Assembly (NCBI RefSeq): GCF_000328475.2
Contig: NC_026479.1
Span: forward strand, 682,001 to 746,000
Direction of reading: 5' to 3'
Source of the DNA: Mycosarcoma maydis
Taxonomy: Eukaryota; Basidiomycota; Ustilaginomycetes; Ustilaginales
Length of the DNA: 64,000 bases
In this document: piece after piece, positions 32,167-41,419 of the stretch
Numbering within the stretch: the first letter of the stretch is position 1
How the letters are laid out: each line of letters begins with the position of its first letter
Notes under the pieces: generated by a model
Told to the model about the DNA's origin: nothing
The model's database searches: none
The model's input: only the letters and a program-made list of their open reading frames with translations
Made by a program: the position numbers and the translations under genes

Positions 32167-33639
32167 TTACTCAGACATGGCAATGCCCGAGTCGGAAGCA
32201 TAAGCGCTGTCCGGCGAAATGACGCGGTGCGGGACACCGTCAACAGTGCGGTAGAAAGCGACCTGGTCGTTCTCGTCGACAAACTTGCACGTGTTGATGC
32301 TCTTCCAGAGCGAGACAAAGACGTTTTCGGTGCTCTTGACGTAGTGGTGTCCAAGACGAGCCTTGAGCGCCTCGGTAGCCTCCCAGGCGTTGTAGTGGGG
32401 GATCTTGCTCGAGACGTGGTGAAGGACGTGAGTCTCAGCAATACCGTGGAAAAGGTAAGGACCAACAGGACCGAGCCAGTTGCGGTCAATCGTGCAAAGA
32501 GCGCCACGCGGGAAGGTCCATGCCTCGGCCTTGTAGTGAGGAAGAGCGGGGTCGGTGTGCTGGAGGTAGGTGATCATTACGAGCCAGTGGTTGCACCACA
32601 GGTAAGGAATGACATAGTAGCGGAAGACGTCCGAGAAACCGCCCTTGGAGAGCAGGCCCCAGGCGGTGAGAGCGCTGAGCGTAGCGGCGATACCAATGTC
32701 GGAAACGATAATCTGCATGCGGTGACGCTTGTCAAAGATAATCGCATCCGGGTTAAAGTGGTTCGTGAATTTGGGGTAGTGGAGCTGACCAGAGGCGTTC
32801 CTGAGTAGGTACAGAGGCCAGCCGAGGAGTTGCTGAATGAAAATGTAGAGCAGGTTGTAGGCGGGAGCATCCTCGAGAACTTCGGCGAGCCACTCGCCGA
32901 ACGTTTCGTCAACCTTGATGGCACCGACCTCCTTCTCAACGGCGTCCTCGTCGTTCGAGTCGTCGGCAGACTTGGGAGCAGGCTGAAGCGGGAGACGGCC
33001 GCGCTGTTGTCGGGTTCGGGGGACAAAGACTTCGTCACGGGTCAAGTGACCTGTGGCAGCGTGATGGCGGGCGTGCGAGATTCTCCACGAGTGGTAAGGC
33101 ACGAGGAGAGCCGAGTGGAGGACCCAGCCGACAGCATTGTTGAGCGTCTTGCTAGTGCTGAAGCTTTGGTGACCACACTCGTGAGCAATGACCCATACGC
33201 CGGTGAAGACCATACCCTGGAGGATCCAGTAAGCGGACCAGGCAGCAAAACGAGTAGCAGCCTGCTGAACGCCAAGGGAAACGTAGGGAGAAAGGGCGTT
33301 GGACTTGAGGCCAGAGAAGGTGCTAGCGACGGTAGGGTCAATAAAGCTAGCGGCATAGCCAAGTGCAGCAATCATGGCAAAATCGGCAAACACATAGGTG
33401 AACGACTTGAAGGCGGAGCGCTCAAAGCAGTGAGCAGGGATCGCCGAGAGAAGATCCTTGACGGTGAATTGGGGCACGTCAAAGGTGGGGATGTCCTTCT
33501 CGTCGTAGGTGGCAGCCTTGCGATGCGAGTAACGGATAGTCTCAGTCTTGCTGGCCTTGGCGGCGGTGGAGGCAGCAGCGGCCTTCTTGCCTGCGCGCTG
33601 ACCGGCAGCGGTAACGTTGGGTGCGACAGCGGACGACAT
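32167..33639 (-). CDS. Membrane fatty-acid desaturase, delta-12 (oleate) type
   Basis: Integral ER enzyme that should insert the delta-12 double bond into oleate to make linoleate, using a di-iron centre. All three histidine boxes are present: HECGH (His153-His157), HARHH (His189-His193) and HVLHH (His404-His408), with paired hydrophobic segments between them. The 490-residue length fits fungal delta-12/omega-3 desaturases; the sequence alone does not exclude omega-3 activity. I chose the ATG at 33639 (MSSAVAPNVTAAGQRAGKKA), which leaves an Ala/Lys-rich cytosolic N-terminus. The frame continues 84 codons upstream, but only through CA-repeat and low-complexity DNA. Strong codon bias produces a long antisense frame, consistent with high expression. 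Confidence 0.93.
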   Translation of the reverse strand: MSSAVAPNVTAAGQRAGKKAAAASTAAKASKTETIRYSHRKAATYDEKDIPTFDVPQFTVKDLLSAIPAHCFERSAFKSFTYVFADFAMIAALGYAASFIDPTVASTFSGLKSNALSPYVSLGVQQAATRFAAWSAYWILQGMVFTGVWVIAHECGHQSFSTSKTLNNAVGWVLHSALLVPYHSWRISHARHHAATGHLTRDEVFVPRTRQQRGRLPLQPAPKSADDSNDEDAVEKEVGAIKVDETFGEWLAEVLEDAPAYNLLYIFIQQLLGWPLYLLRNASGQLHYPKFTNHFNPDAIIFDKRHRMQIIVSDIGIAATLSALTAWGLLSKGGFSDVFRYYVIPYLWCNHWLVMITYLQHTDPALPHYKAEAWTFPRGALCTIDRNWLGPVGPYLFHGIAETHVLHHVSSKIPHYNAWEATEALKARLGHHYVKSTENVFVSLWKSINTCKFVDENDQVAFYRTVDGVPHRVISPDSAYASDSGIAMSE

Positions 33640-33871
33640 GTCGACGGATCGCTTAAACCTTCTTGAGAAAGATGGGCGCGGAAACGAAAACAAGGAAGAG
33701 AAGGAGGAGGAGGAATGGAAGGGACGACCTGGGATGTTGGGAGAGTTGGTGGCGTGAGGAACAAGGAAGACGACAGAGCTACGACGATCCATTAATACCA
33801 CGTACTGAATGCGAATCAGTGGCGAGAACAGGGGACTGCTAGAGAGAAAGCACGTAAGCACAGCAACCCAT

Positions 33872-33892
33872 ACACACACACACACACACACA
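33872..33892. repeat. (CA)n microsatellite upstream of the desaturase gene
   Basis: About ten uninterrupted CA units, 233-253 bases upstream of the chosen desaturase start codon, probably in the promoter or 5' leader. Confidence 0.95.
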
Positions 33893-35059
33893 TGCAGGCA
33901 TTCGTGATTCTGAGGAGGCGAAATTTCGGAGCAAGCACCTCGAGCACGACGTTTGGACTGTGCGGGCGAGAGCAGGACGCACCCAACACTCTCGCTTGAA
34001 TTGCATTCCAGAGTCGCAAGATAGCGTGAACAGGTCTTGGCTAGGTTTTCTCTGCTTCATTAGTTGATTTGGCGTGGCAAATTTTTCGTTTGGTCAGAGT
34101 GGCTCCATGGTTGGTGATTTCGCAGTTTTGAGCGCTCTGCGGATTCTGGAACGCAACCTCGAGCTAAAAATGCACCAAGTCGCCGAATCAGAAGCGCGGG
34201 GGGGGGACGAGGAGAGAGGACCCTCAGTTGACTCTGCGGTTGTGCTTTGCCACGTCCCACCTTCGTGATTCGCAGATTCGCACACTGAGACGCACAGACA
34301 GCTCTTCTGAAAATTCATGGCGTTCCAGTGCCAAGGCCAGACTGATTTGCTCCCTTCCTTTGGCAGGATCCACACATGTCAAAATCTCGAAAATCTTCTG
34401 AAACCCTTTGAACGTGGCCACCCTCTCGGCAGCGATAAAGGCATAACAGGTTTCAACAGTCAATCGGGGCCTTTAGGACAGAGGAAACTTTCCCTCCAGA
34501 CACTCACGACTCCCGTAACTAAGCAGTTACTTTAGCAAGAAAAAAGTTGGGGCAGATTGCAGACTAAGCTAGAATTCGAACTCATCCGTCTTTGTCTCTC
34601 CAATCACACGCCGCCCATTCACGATTTCCGCCACACCTGCCAGGCAGACATGTGTACAGTCGGCTCCCTCTTTTTCCAAGCTGTGCCATCCGCCTCAAGT
34701 CCAAAACTCGAACGTCGATCACCAGCTCAACGCAACTGTCGCGTCGACACCGATCGCGATTCCCTTTCACCTCCCATCCGTGGTTCCTCATTGTCATCCA
34801 AGTTCCGTTTGGTCTACTTCTGGCGAGAGCCAACACTCGTCGCATCGAGGGCTCGTCATTTGTCACGGCTGAACGCCAAAAAAAGTCGTCAATTGCTGGA
34901 TCCTAACGAGACTGATTGTGATTCAGCGCCCTCGGCTAGGACCAGGACCAAAGCACCTTTCCCCGAGGCGTGAAAGTCGTGAAAGCGAATTTGCTCGCCC
35001 CAGGACAGAGTGTGAGTCGTGAGTCACGAATGTAATCACGAATTCTACTTCAGAAATTT

Positions 35060-35107
35060 TGTTCTGATTGAACCTACGATCTAACAAGCTGTGCTCTACC
35101 GCTGTGG
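35060..35107 (-). pseudogene. Possible degenerate tRNA fragment (Asn-like, organelle/bacterial style)
   Basis: The minus strand reads AGCGGTAGAGC, like a D-arm, then a CTTGTTAGA segment with GTT in the anticodon position, then ATCGTAGGTTCAATC, like a variable loop and T-loop. The T-stem does not pair and no 7-bp acceptor stem closes it, so this is not a working tRNA gene. It could be a remnant of inserted mitochondrial DNA or chance similarity. Confidence 0.25.
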
Positions 35108-37633
35108 TTCTGTCGCACGGGTAATTATCAGATCGGGGCGACCTCTCGATATCGGCACCGATTCTGCAGACCTTCTGGTTTCCGGCGAGACACTTTTGAG
35201 CATCTCCGTCGTTTGCAGCATGCAAGCCTTGGTTCAAGCCTAAGCGGACGGTGTTGAGGTGCATGACGTCGACTCAGGTGTGCGACGATCCTTGACTTGA
35301 AACCAACTTGTGCTGAGTCCGCTCTGAATGGTGAAGGAAGCTGAGGATGATGTACTTCTCTGAACCAAAGACGCCGATTTGGACTCGCCCTGCAGCGTCA
35401 GTGGGTCCTGTGTCTGTAAGTGCACAATGTTGTCATGCGAGCGGCTGCGGAGCTGACCAGAAGGATCGCCTTGCTCCTTCCTGGTCTGGATCACACCAAG
35501 TGGTTGGGGAATAGCATTTGTGTTTCTTATCGCCGTGTGGTGCGATGATTGTGTGTGTTCCATGGAAATCGCAAACTTGATTTCGATTTTTTCGATCCAT
35601 CGGTCAGGCACGAAAACTTTGTCCTCGCAGAACTGAATTGCTGCCGATTTTCGGCTGCGCCGTGTTTTGTGCTGTGCTGTGCTGTGTTTGATTTCATTCG
35701 TGATTTGTCTCGTGGAGGTTGGAAGACCAAGCGACGATTTCGACAGTCGTGAATCACGAATGTGTATGTGTGCGTGTGTGATCTTGACCTTCTTGTTGCG
35801 TCGTCTCCTTCTCTTGGGCGCACCACACCATCTCCACCACATACTTTCACTACATTCCTCTCGAGCGTCACGATCGCTTCTCCTCAGTTCAAGCTGTGAA
35901 CCGTCTCGTCTTCGGTAGATCAGCCTCTGACTTTGCGCTACTTTTTACAAGGAGCAGTCGTTCGCACTTGCTCCGCCTGTCCACCATTCCACGTCAAGTT
36001 GTCGACCTTCGTCTAAAGGCCGCGGCCAAAAACTTCCTCACTGGAAGCTCTCGACCTCCTTAATACTGCTCTCACAGCAACCGCATCGAAGACACTTCAA
36101 AAAAAAAATTAGAAAAAGGCCGCCTGGCTGTCCTAGCTGGCGACCCACCCTGAACGACCGAGCTCGCTCATACCCATTCAACCTCAAAGGTAAGTCATAT
36201 GATGCAGTAACATGGTTGCTTCGAGTTTGATTTGTCGGAAGGCTGTGGACTTGTTTTTGCATAAATGGGCACCAACCAAAAGATTCGGTCGAGGAAGCCA
36301 TCTTTCTGTGCTGCGGTCGATAAGGGCTGGATCCTGCGGGTGTTGGATCTCGATACCAATGGCGGGTACATCTATAGATTCAAATCAGCCGTGAGACAAT
36401 GCCCTTTCGCATCGCCTGTCGAATGTGTCAGCTCATGAACCGCGAAAATTCAACATTCGATTACAGCCATATCCACCTAGGGAGGAATGCATCAGCGCCA
36501 TCTCGAGGACGGTCATGTCAAGGCAAGTCGATATAGCTTTGTTGCTGGCTTGCCTTCCGGCGGGTGCCTCACATTTAACACGTCTGCACTGTCAATGTCT
36601 CTCGGCATTCAATGGTGCTAGTTGTATTAGCAGAGCAGCAGCAGGGCGGCGGCGGCGGTTAAGATGACCAAATTAGTATGGTCTCAGGGTTGAAAACGGA
36701 TTTCCGAGCTAAGAAAAGGAGGCGGCGCGTCCGTTGTGGATTTGCTATGTGGGAAATTCAACGTCGGATTTCCTGGCGCTGTTAGCAGAGAAAATACCCC
36801 TGAACCCTCCTCGCTCATCCTCGTCCTCGAACCCGCAACCCTGTTCTCAAGTCAAGTTGCGCAATGTGCAAGATATCCAAAGCACTGGCATTCCCTACTC
36901 ACATTGCTACTATGCCAAACTAGTTGTCACTGTCGCAAGGACGCTGTCTCTCAAGAGGCATCAGACGTCACCTGTCAACAAACAGTCCCCTGCGCCCTCG
37001 TTTGCCACACTGGCGACCGCTGCGATGGTGTGCTAGCAAGCTCAACGCTTCGTTAAGACGCATCAACACCCGCGGTCCTCTCCGCAGGTGAACGCTTGCT
37101 GTCTTGTTGCCGATCCCTTTGTAGCCGCCTGCATAGCCTTGATCGACGCTCACACCTCGTTTAGCACCCTCGCTCCACATCCGAACTTGTAGCTCACACT
37201 GACTCTCGTCTCTTGGTTCTCGCTCTACAACTCCTCTTCATGAACCCCTGCACCCAACTGTGCGCCCTCGACCCTTTCTCGGCCTCGTACCTCGCATTGC
37301 GATGATGTGTTCCGCCGCCCTGGCAATCTGATGGGTTGATCCAATCTGTCGGCCATACTGGACATCGACTCGAATGTTGCCTTGTTTTGGTATGCACAGC
37401 CGACCACCGCTGCGCCAACCTGGCTTGAGTTTCATCGTTTACCCCCTACGAAAAAGCGCCAAGCTTTAGGTACGTTGCTTCTCTCCAATCCTCGCACTTG
37501 CAGTTCGCGGTCAAAAGGACTGCGCTCGAAAAGATCTTGAGCTGACCCCATCATCCCCCATCCGTCCATTCTGCTTTTTGCTTTGGCCATCCGCATCGCT
37601 TGACCTTGACGCATTCACTTGCCCCTGTTCACC

Positions 37634-39193
37634 ATGACGTGCTGTACTATGACACCACCCGATCTCAACCTTCCAGGTCCATCTCGTTACGTCCAGCAGT
37701 CGATTGCCATCGATAGCTCCTGCAAGAGTTTCGCGCCGATGGCTGCTCCCTACATTTCCCTGCCCCACCAGCAGCGCTTGCGAGCCGACACTCCTCCTCT
37801 CGATGATGAGCTCGATCACATCAAGCCGTTTGATGGTCACAAGCCCATCTATCACGGCGACTTTGACTCGCAGCTGAGGCGTGTTCTCAACGACATTGAC
37901 ATACACGGCTGCGAAGCCAACGGCGAGAATGCGTTTTTCGTCGCCGACCTCTCCGAAGTGTACCGCCAGCACCTTCGCTGGATGCGCGCTCTTCCCCGCA
38001 TCGTTCCCTTCTACGCCGTCAAGTGCAACCCGGACCCTTACGTGCTGCAGCTGCTCGGCGCGCTCGGAACCGGATTCGACTGTGCCTCCAACGGTGAGAT
38101 CGAAGCTGTGCTCAAGCTGGGCATTAACCCTGCCAGGATCATCTACGCTAACCCATGCAAAGCCGCCAGCTTCGTTCGTCACGCGGCTGCGCACAATGTC
38201 GGGCTGACCACGTTTGACAACATGGACGAGCTCGAAAAGATGAAGCGATACCACCCGTCTTGCAAGCTCGTGGTGCGTATCTTGACGGACGACTCCAAGA
38301 GCGCCTGCCAGCTAGGCCTCAAGTTCGGCGCACCGCTTGCTTCGGTGCCTCGCCTGTTGGAGCGCGCACGCGAGCTTGAGCTCGACGTTGTGGGCGTCAG
38401 CTTCCACGTTGGCTCGGGTTGTTACGACCCTGATTCATTCCGCGATGCCGTCTACCGCGCACGCTGCGCGTTTGAGATGGGCAAGCAAGCAGGTTTCAGC
38501 TTCGACCTCCTCGATGTCGGTGGTGGTTTCGGCCATGACAATTTCGAGATGGTAGCAGGTGTGCTTGGCCCTGCCATCGATGCCTACTTCCCGGACGAGG
38601 ACTTTGCGCCCGGTGGCAAGGAAGTTGTCGGCAAAGTCAACGGCCTACGAATCATTGCAGAGCCTGGCCGGTTTTACGTTCACTCTGCCTTTGCGCTCGC
38701 TACCAACATCATTGCGGTTCGTCGTGGCGAGCCTAGCGCGGCGATGGACCATGTCGAAGCAACTGCGCCTAAAGCGCAGGTGATGTATTACCAAAATGAT
38801 GGACTGTACGGTTCGTTCAACTGCGTGATTTTCGACCACGTCAAGGTTCATCCGAAAGTTCTGACGCTGGGCCACGAGTACGTGTACGAGCCGACGATTG
38901 GGTCGCCCGGGGTGCGAGCGGTGAGTGCGGCCGACTCGCGCTTGCAGCAGGAGGCCATGACTCTCGAGTCGTGCAGCGTATGGGGTCCTACGTGCGACTC
39001 GATCGATTGCGTACGCGATCACGTCGAGCTCCCCAAGGGCCTCCAGGTAGGCGATTGGCTCGTCTACGAAAACATGGGCGCTTACACCATCTGTGCCGCT
39101 TCCACATTCAACGGTATTCGCCGCTCCGAAATTCGCTACACCCTCGGACACGGCCAAGACGCCGACATCGTACGCCAGCTCATGCTCCAATAA
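37634..39193 (+). CDS. odc: Ornithine decarboxylase
   Basis: PLP-dependent enzyme that makes putrescine from ornithine, the entry step of polyamine synthesis, in the cytosol. The 519-residue product begins at the ATG at 37634 (MTCCTMTPPDLNL); an inner ATG at 37649 is an alternative. Key motifs: FYAVKCNPDPYVL with the PLP lysine Lys130, FDCASNGEIEAVL, FHVGSGCYD, the glycine-rich LLDVGGGFG phosphate loop, AEPGRFYV and the active-site WGPTCDSIDC with Cys454. The C-terminal YTICAASTFNGI block is also typical. It is somewhat longer than the 460-residue animal enzyme, through an N-terminal extension of about 60 residues. Single exon; converges on the acyl-CoA dehydrogenase gene. Confidence 0.97.
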   Translation: MTCCTMTPPDLNLPGPSRYVQQSIAIDSSCKSFAPMAAPYISLPHQQRLRADTPPLDDELDHIKPFDGHKPIYHGDFDSQLRRVLNDIDIHGCEANGENAFFVADLSEVYRQHLRWMRALPRIVPFYAVKCNPDPYVLQLLGALGTGFDCASNGEIEAVLKLGINPARIIYANPCKAASFVRHAAAHNVGLTTFDNMDELEKMKRYHPSCKLVVRILTDDSKSACQLGLKFGAPLASVPRLLERARELELDVVGVSFHVGSGCYDPDSFRDAVYRARCAFEMGKQAGFSFDLLDVGGGFGHDNFEMVAGVLGPAIDAYFPDEDFAPGGKEVVGKVNGLRIIAEPGRFYVHSAFALATNIIAVRRGEPSAAMDHVEATAPKAQVMYYQNDGLYGSFNCVIFDHVKVHPKVLTLGHEYVYEPTIGSPGVRAVSAADSRLQQEAMTLESCSVWGPTCDSIDCVRDHVELPKGLQVGDWLVYENMGAYTICAASTFNGIRRSEIRYTLGHGQDADIVRQLMLQ

Positions 39194-39477
39194 CTTCTAA
39201 CCCCCTCCATCCTTGCATTTGTCAACCAACAACTTCGTTACATCTAATCCCCTCAGTTTGCCGCTTCCCAAATAATCTCATGCCATTCTCCCTTCCATTG
39301 TCTTACGTTTGGCTCATGACTGTCAGATGTCTTGTTCACAATTCCTGATTCTACACGTTCGTACACGCTTCGATCCAGGTGTGAGACTTGAAAGAATTTC
39401 ATTTGTGGTTCATCCTTACAATGTCTATTGCATGGAAGTTTGGGTGAAACAACGACGAGGTTTAAGACCGTTGGTAG

Positions 39478-40752
39478 TTACTGTGCGAAGAGCTCCTTGA
39501 TGTGCCTGGAGATGATGAGTCGCTGGATCTGATCGGTTCCTTCGTACAGACGGAAGATCCTAGCGTCTCGGTAGAGCTTCTCGACGGGGCTCTCGGTGTT
39601 GAAGCCCAAGCCACCGAAGATCTGTACTGCAGCGTCAGCGTTGAAGTTTGCAGCTTCGCCTGCTCGGCACTTGGCCATGGAAGCCCAGAACGAGTTACGC
39701 TGACCTTGGTCCTTGGCCCAGCTGGCTTTCCACACGAGGTTTCGGGCGGCTTCGACGTTCATCTGCATGTCGGCGAGCAGGAAGGCGATCGCCTGGTGGT
39801 CGATAATCGCTTTACCCATCGTCTTTCGGTCCTGCGCGTAGATGGCGGCTTCGTGCAGCGCACGTTGGGCCAATCCAACCGCACCAGCAGCCACCAACGG
39901 ACGAGTAATGTCAAACGCACCCATGGCAGTCTTGAACCCATCACCGGGCTTGCCCAGAATGTTCTCCTCCGGAACCACGACGTTTTCAAACGTAATCTGG
40001 CGCGTGTCCGAACATCGTTGACCCATGTTGATCTCCTTCTTGCCCACAATGATACCGGGCGTGTCAGCATCCACGACAAAACCAGTCATCGACTTGGCAG
40101 CCTTGGCACTGGGATCGGTCTTGGCGAGTACAAAGTACCAGTTAGCTTTTCCGCCGTTGGTGATCCACATCTTGCTACCGTTGATGACCCACTTGTCACC
40201 CTGCTTTTCGGCCTTGGTGGCAATGTTGGCCACGTCCGAACCTGCACCTGGCTCGGTGACACAGTAAGCGGCCATCAAGGGCTCTTCGGTCATGCGACCG
40301 AGGTACTTCTGCTTGATCTCGTGAGATGCCGAGACGAGCAGCGGGGCTTCGGCAAGACCGTTGGCCTCCATAGCGGTTTGAATGCCGGAGCAACCGAAAG
40401 CGAGCTCTTCAGAGATCAGTGCGCACTCCATAAGGCCCAGACCGGGTCCACCGTATTCTTCAGGAATGTGCGTGTTGAGAAGACCAACTTCCCAACCCTT
40501 CTTGAGAATCTCGGTAGGGTACTCCATGGTCTGGTCGTGGTGACGCGCGTTGGGGATGATCTCCTCGCGGGCAAACTTGCGTGCCAAATCGCGGTAGGCC
40601 TCCTGGTCTTCGCTCAGTCCGAACGACACACCGGCGCTCTCAACGGGCGTAGAGTAGGCTCGAGATGCGCGTGCGGCCACAAGGGCAGACTTGTTGATCG
40701 ACGACAGGGCGCGGCTACTGCCGGCCACAGCGCGCTTTGTGAATAGAGACAT
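39478..40752 (-). CDS. Acyl-CoA dehydrogenase, medium/short-chain type, mitochondrial
   Basis: FAD flavoenzyme for the first step of beta-oxidation: acyl-CoA to trans-2-enoyl-CoA, electrons passing to ETF. The 424-residue product from the ATG at 40752 has a classic mitochondrial leader ([20 protein letters not shown], Arg/Ser-rich, no acidic residues). Domain motifs: [16 protein letters not shown] and [18 protein letters not shown] (both acyl-CoA dehydrogenase signatures), then [20 protein letters not shown] near the C-terminus. The catalytic base is Glu404 in [12 protein letters not shown], the position used by medium- and short-chain enzymes rather than the isovaleryl/long-chain position. 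An 88-codon upstream extension of the frame is non-family sequence. Chain length preference is inferred only. Confidence 0.94.
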   Translation of the reverse strand: MSLFTKRAVAGSSRALSSINKSALVAARASRAYSTPVESAGVSFGLSEDQEAYRDLARKFAREEIIPNARHHDQTMEYPTEILKKGWEVGLLNTHIPEEYGGPGLGLMECALISEELAFGCSGIQTAMEANGLAEAPLLVSASHEIKQKYLGRMTEEPLMAAYCVTEPGAGSDVANIATKAEKQGDKWVINGSKMWITNGGKANWYFVLAKTDPSAKAAKSMTGFVVDADTPGIIVGKKEINMGQRCSDTRQITFENVVVPEENILGKPGDGFKTAMGAFDITRPLVAAGAVGLAQRALHEAAIYAQDRKTMGKAIIDHQAIAFLLADMQMNVEAARNLVWKASWAKDQGQRNSFWASMAKCRAGEAANFNADAAVQIFGGLGFNTESPVEKLYRDARIFRLYEGTDQIQRLIISRHIKELFAQ

Positions 40753-41419
40753 GATGGCAAGAAAACGAACAGGGGGAGATTTTGCCAGATGGAAGGTGGC
40801 GAGTGAGTCGACGATAGGTTGATGGAGAGAAAGGAACAAAAGAGGTGATTCTAGGACGGCTTGGCTAAGAAAAAAAACCCCGAACGGAGACGCACTGCGA
40901 GGGCAATTCCCAATGTTGATCGGGAGCGGGACCCGCAAGCCTTCCAAACCTCCTCGGTATGAGCGAGAATCGCGAATCTGAGTAGCCTCTTCTTGTCCCA
41001 AGTTGCGACCCCGCAAAGGTCAGTCAGTAGTCACAAGTGTGCGCTGTCGGCTGCCGTGCGTGTTGGTCAGAATCCAACTGGGCTTGGATTCTGCGCGCTT
41101 GCCCCCGGTGATTCTCGCTGCCATTCTTACCGAAGCAGTGCCTGGACGTGCATTTCACGCTCAAATTCACGACTCCGGATCCAGCGTGGCGAGCCATGCA
41201 AAATCAATCGCGTTTTTTAGTCCGCGCCACCCGATCTATCGGCGATGACATTTTCTGATACCGCAGCACTTCTGCCAGGAAGCCATGCTTGTCACTCTTA
41301 TACCCATCCAAACGTGAAACTCACGACACTTAGGCGAACTACACACATCAGCGGATACGTGGACGACAAGAAAATGGTGGTATTGCTTACAAGCGAAATG
41401 CTATATACCTTTTGGGTGT
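40753..41419. other. Intergenic region upstream of the acyl-CoA dehydrogenase gene
   Basis: No gene seen. Single motifs TTCACGACTCC (about 41166) and CTCACGACAC (about 41322) occur. The part nearest 41419 is presumably the GATA-factor 3' UTR. Confidence 0.5.

Larger units (their letters stand above)
33640..37633. other. 4 kb gap between desaturase and ornithine decarboxylase
   Basis: No protein gene can be supported. It holds a (CA)n tract at 33872-33892, a G-run near 34199-34206, single heptamer-family motifs (about 33900, 34263, 34618, 35030, 35746), a TGTGC pentamer repeat near 35668-35686 and a tRNA-like remnant at 35060-35107. The right-hand part should contain the ornithine decarboxylase promoter and a possibly long leader. 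Confidence 0.5.

Noticed and set aside
31771..32808. 345-codon plus-strand open frame
   Set aside because: Its larger part is antisense to the fatty-acid desaturase; the first part runs through intergenic repeats and matches no family.
35240..35842. 200-codon minus-strand frame with basic and serine-rich ends
   Set aside because: It translates a heptamer-family motif in the middle, has no domain, and its composition resembles the surrounding non-coding DNA.
37619..37633. Upstream start for ornithine decarboxylase at 37619
   Set aside because: The codon there is TTG; the first in-frame ATG is at 37634.
39502..40746. 414-codon plus-strand open frame
   Set aside because: Antisense to the acyl-CoA dehydrogenase, whose minus-strand motifs are unambiguous.
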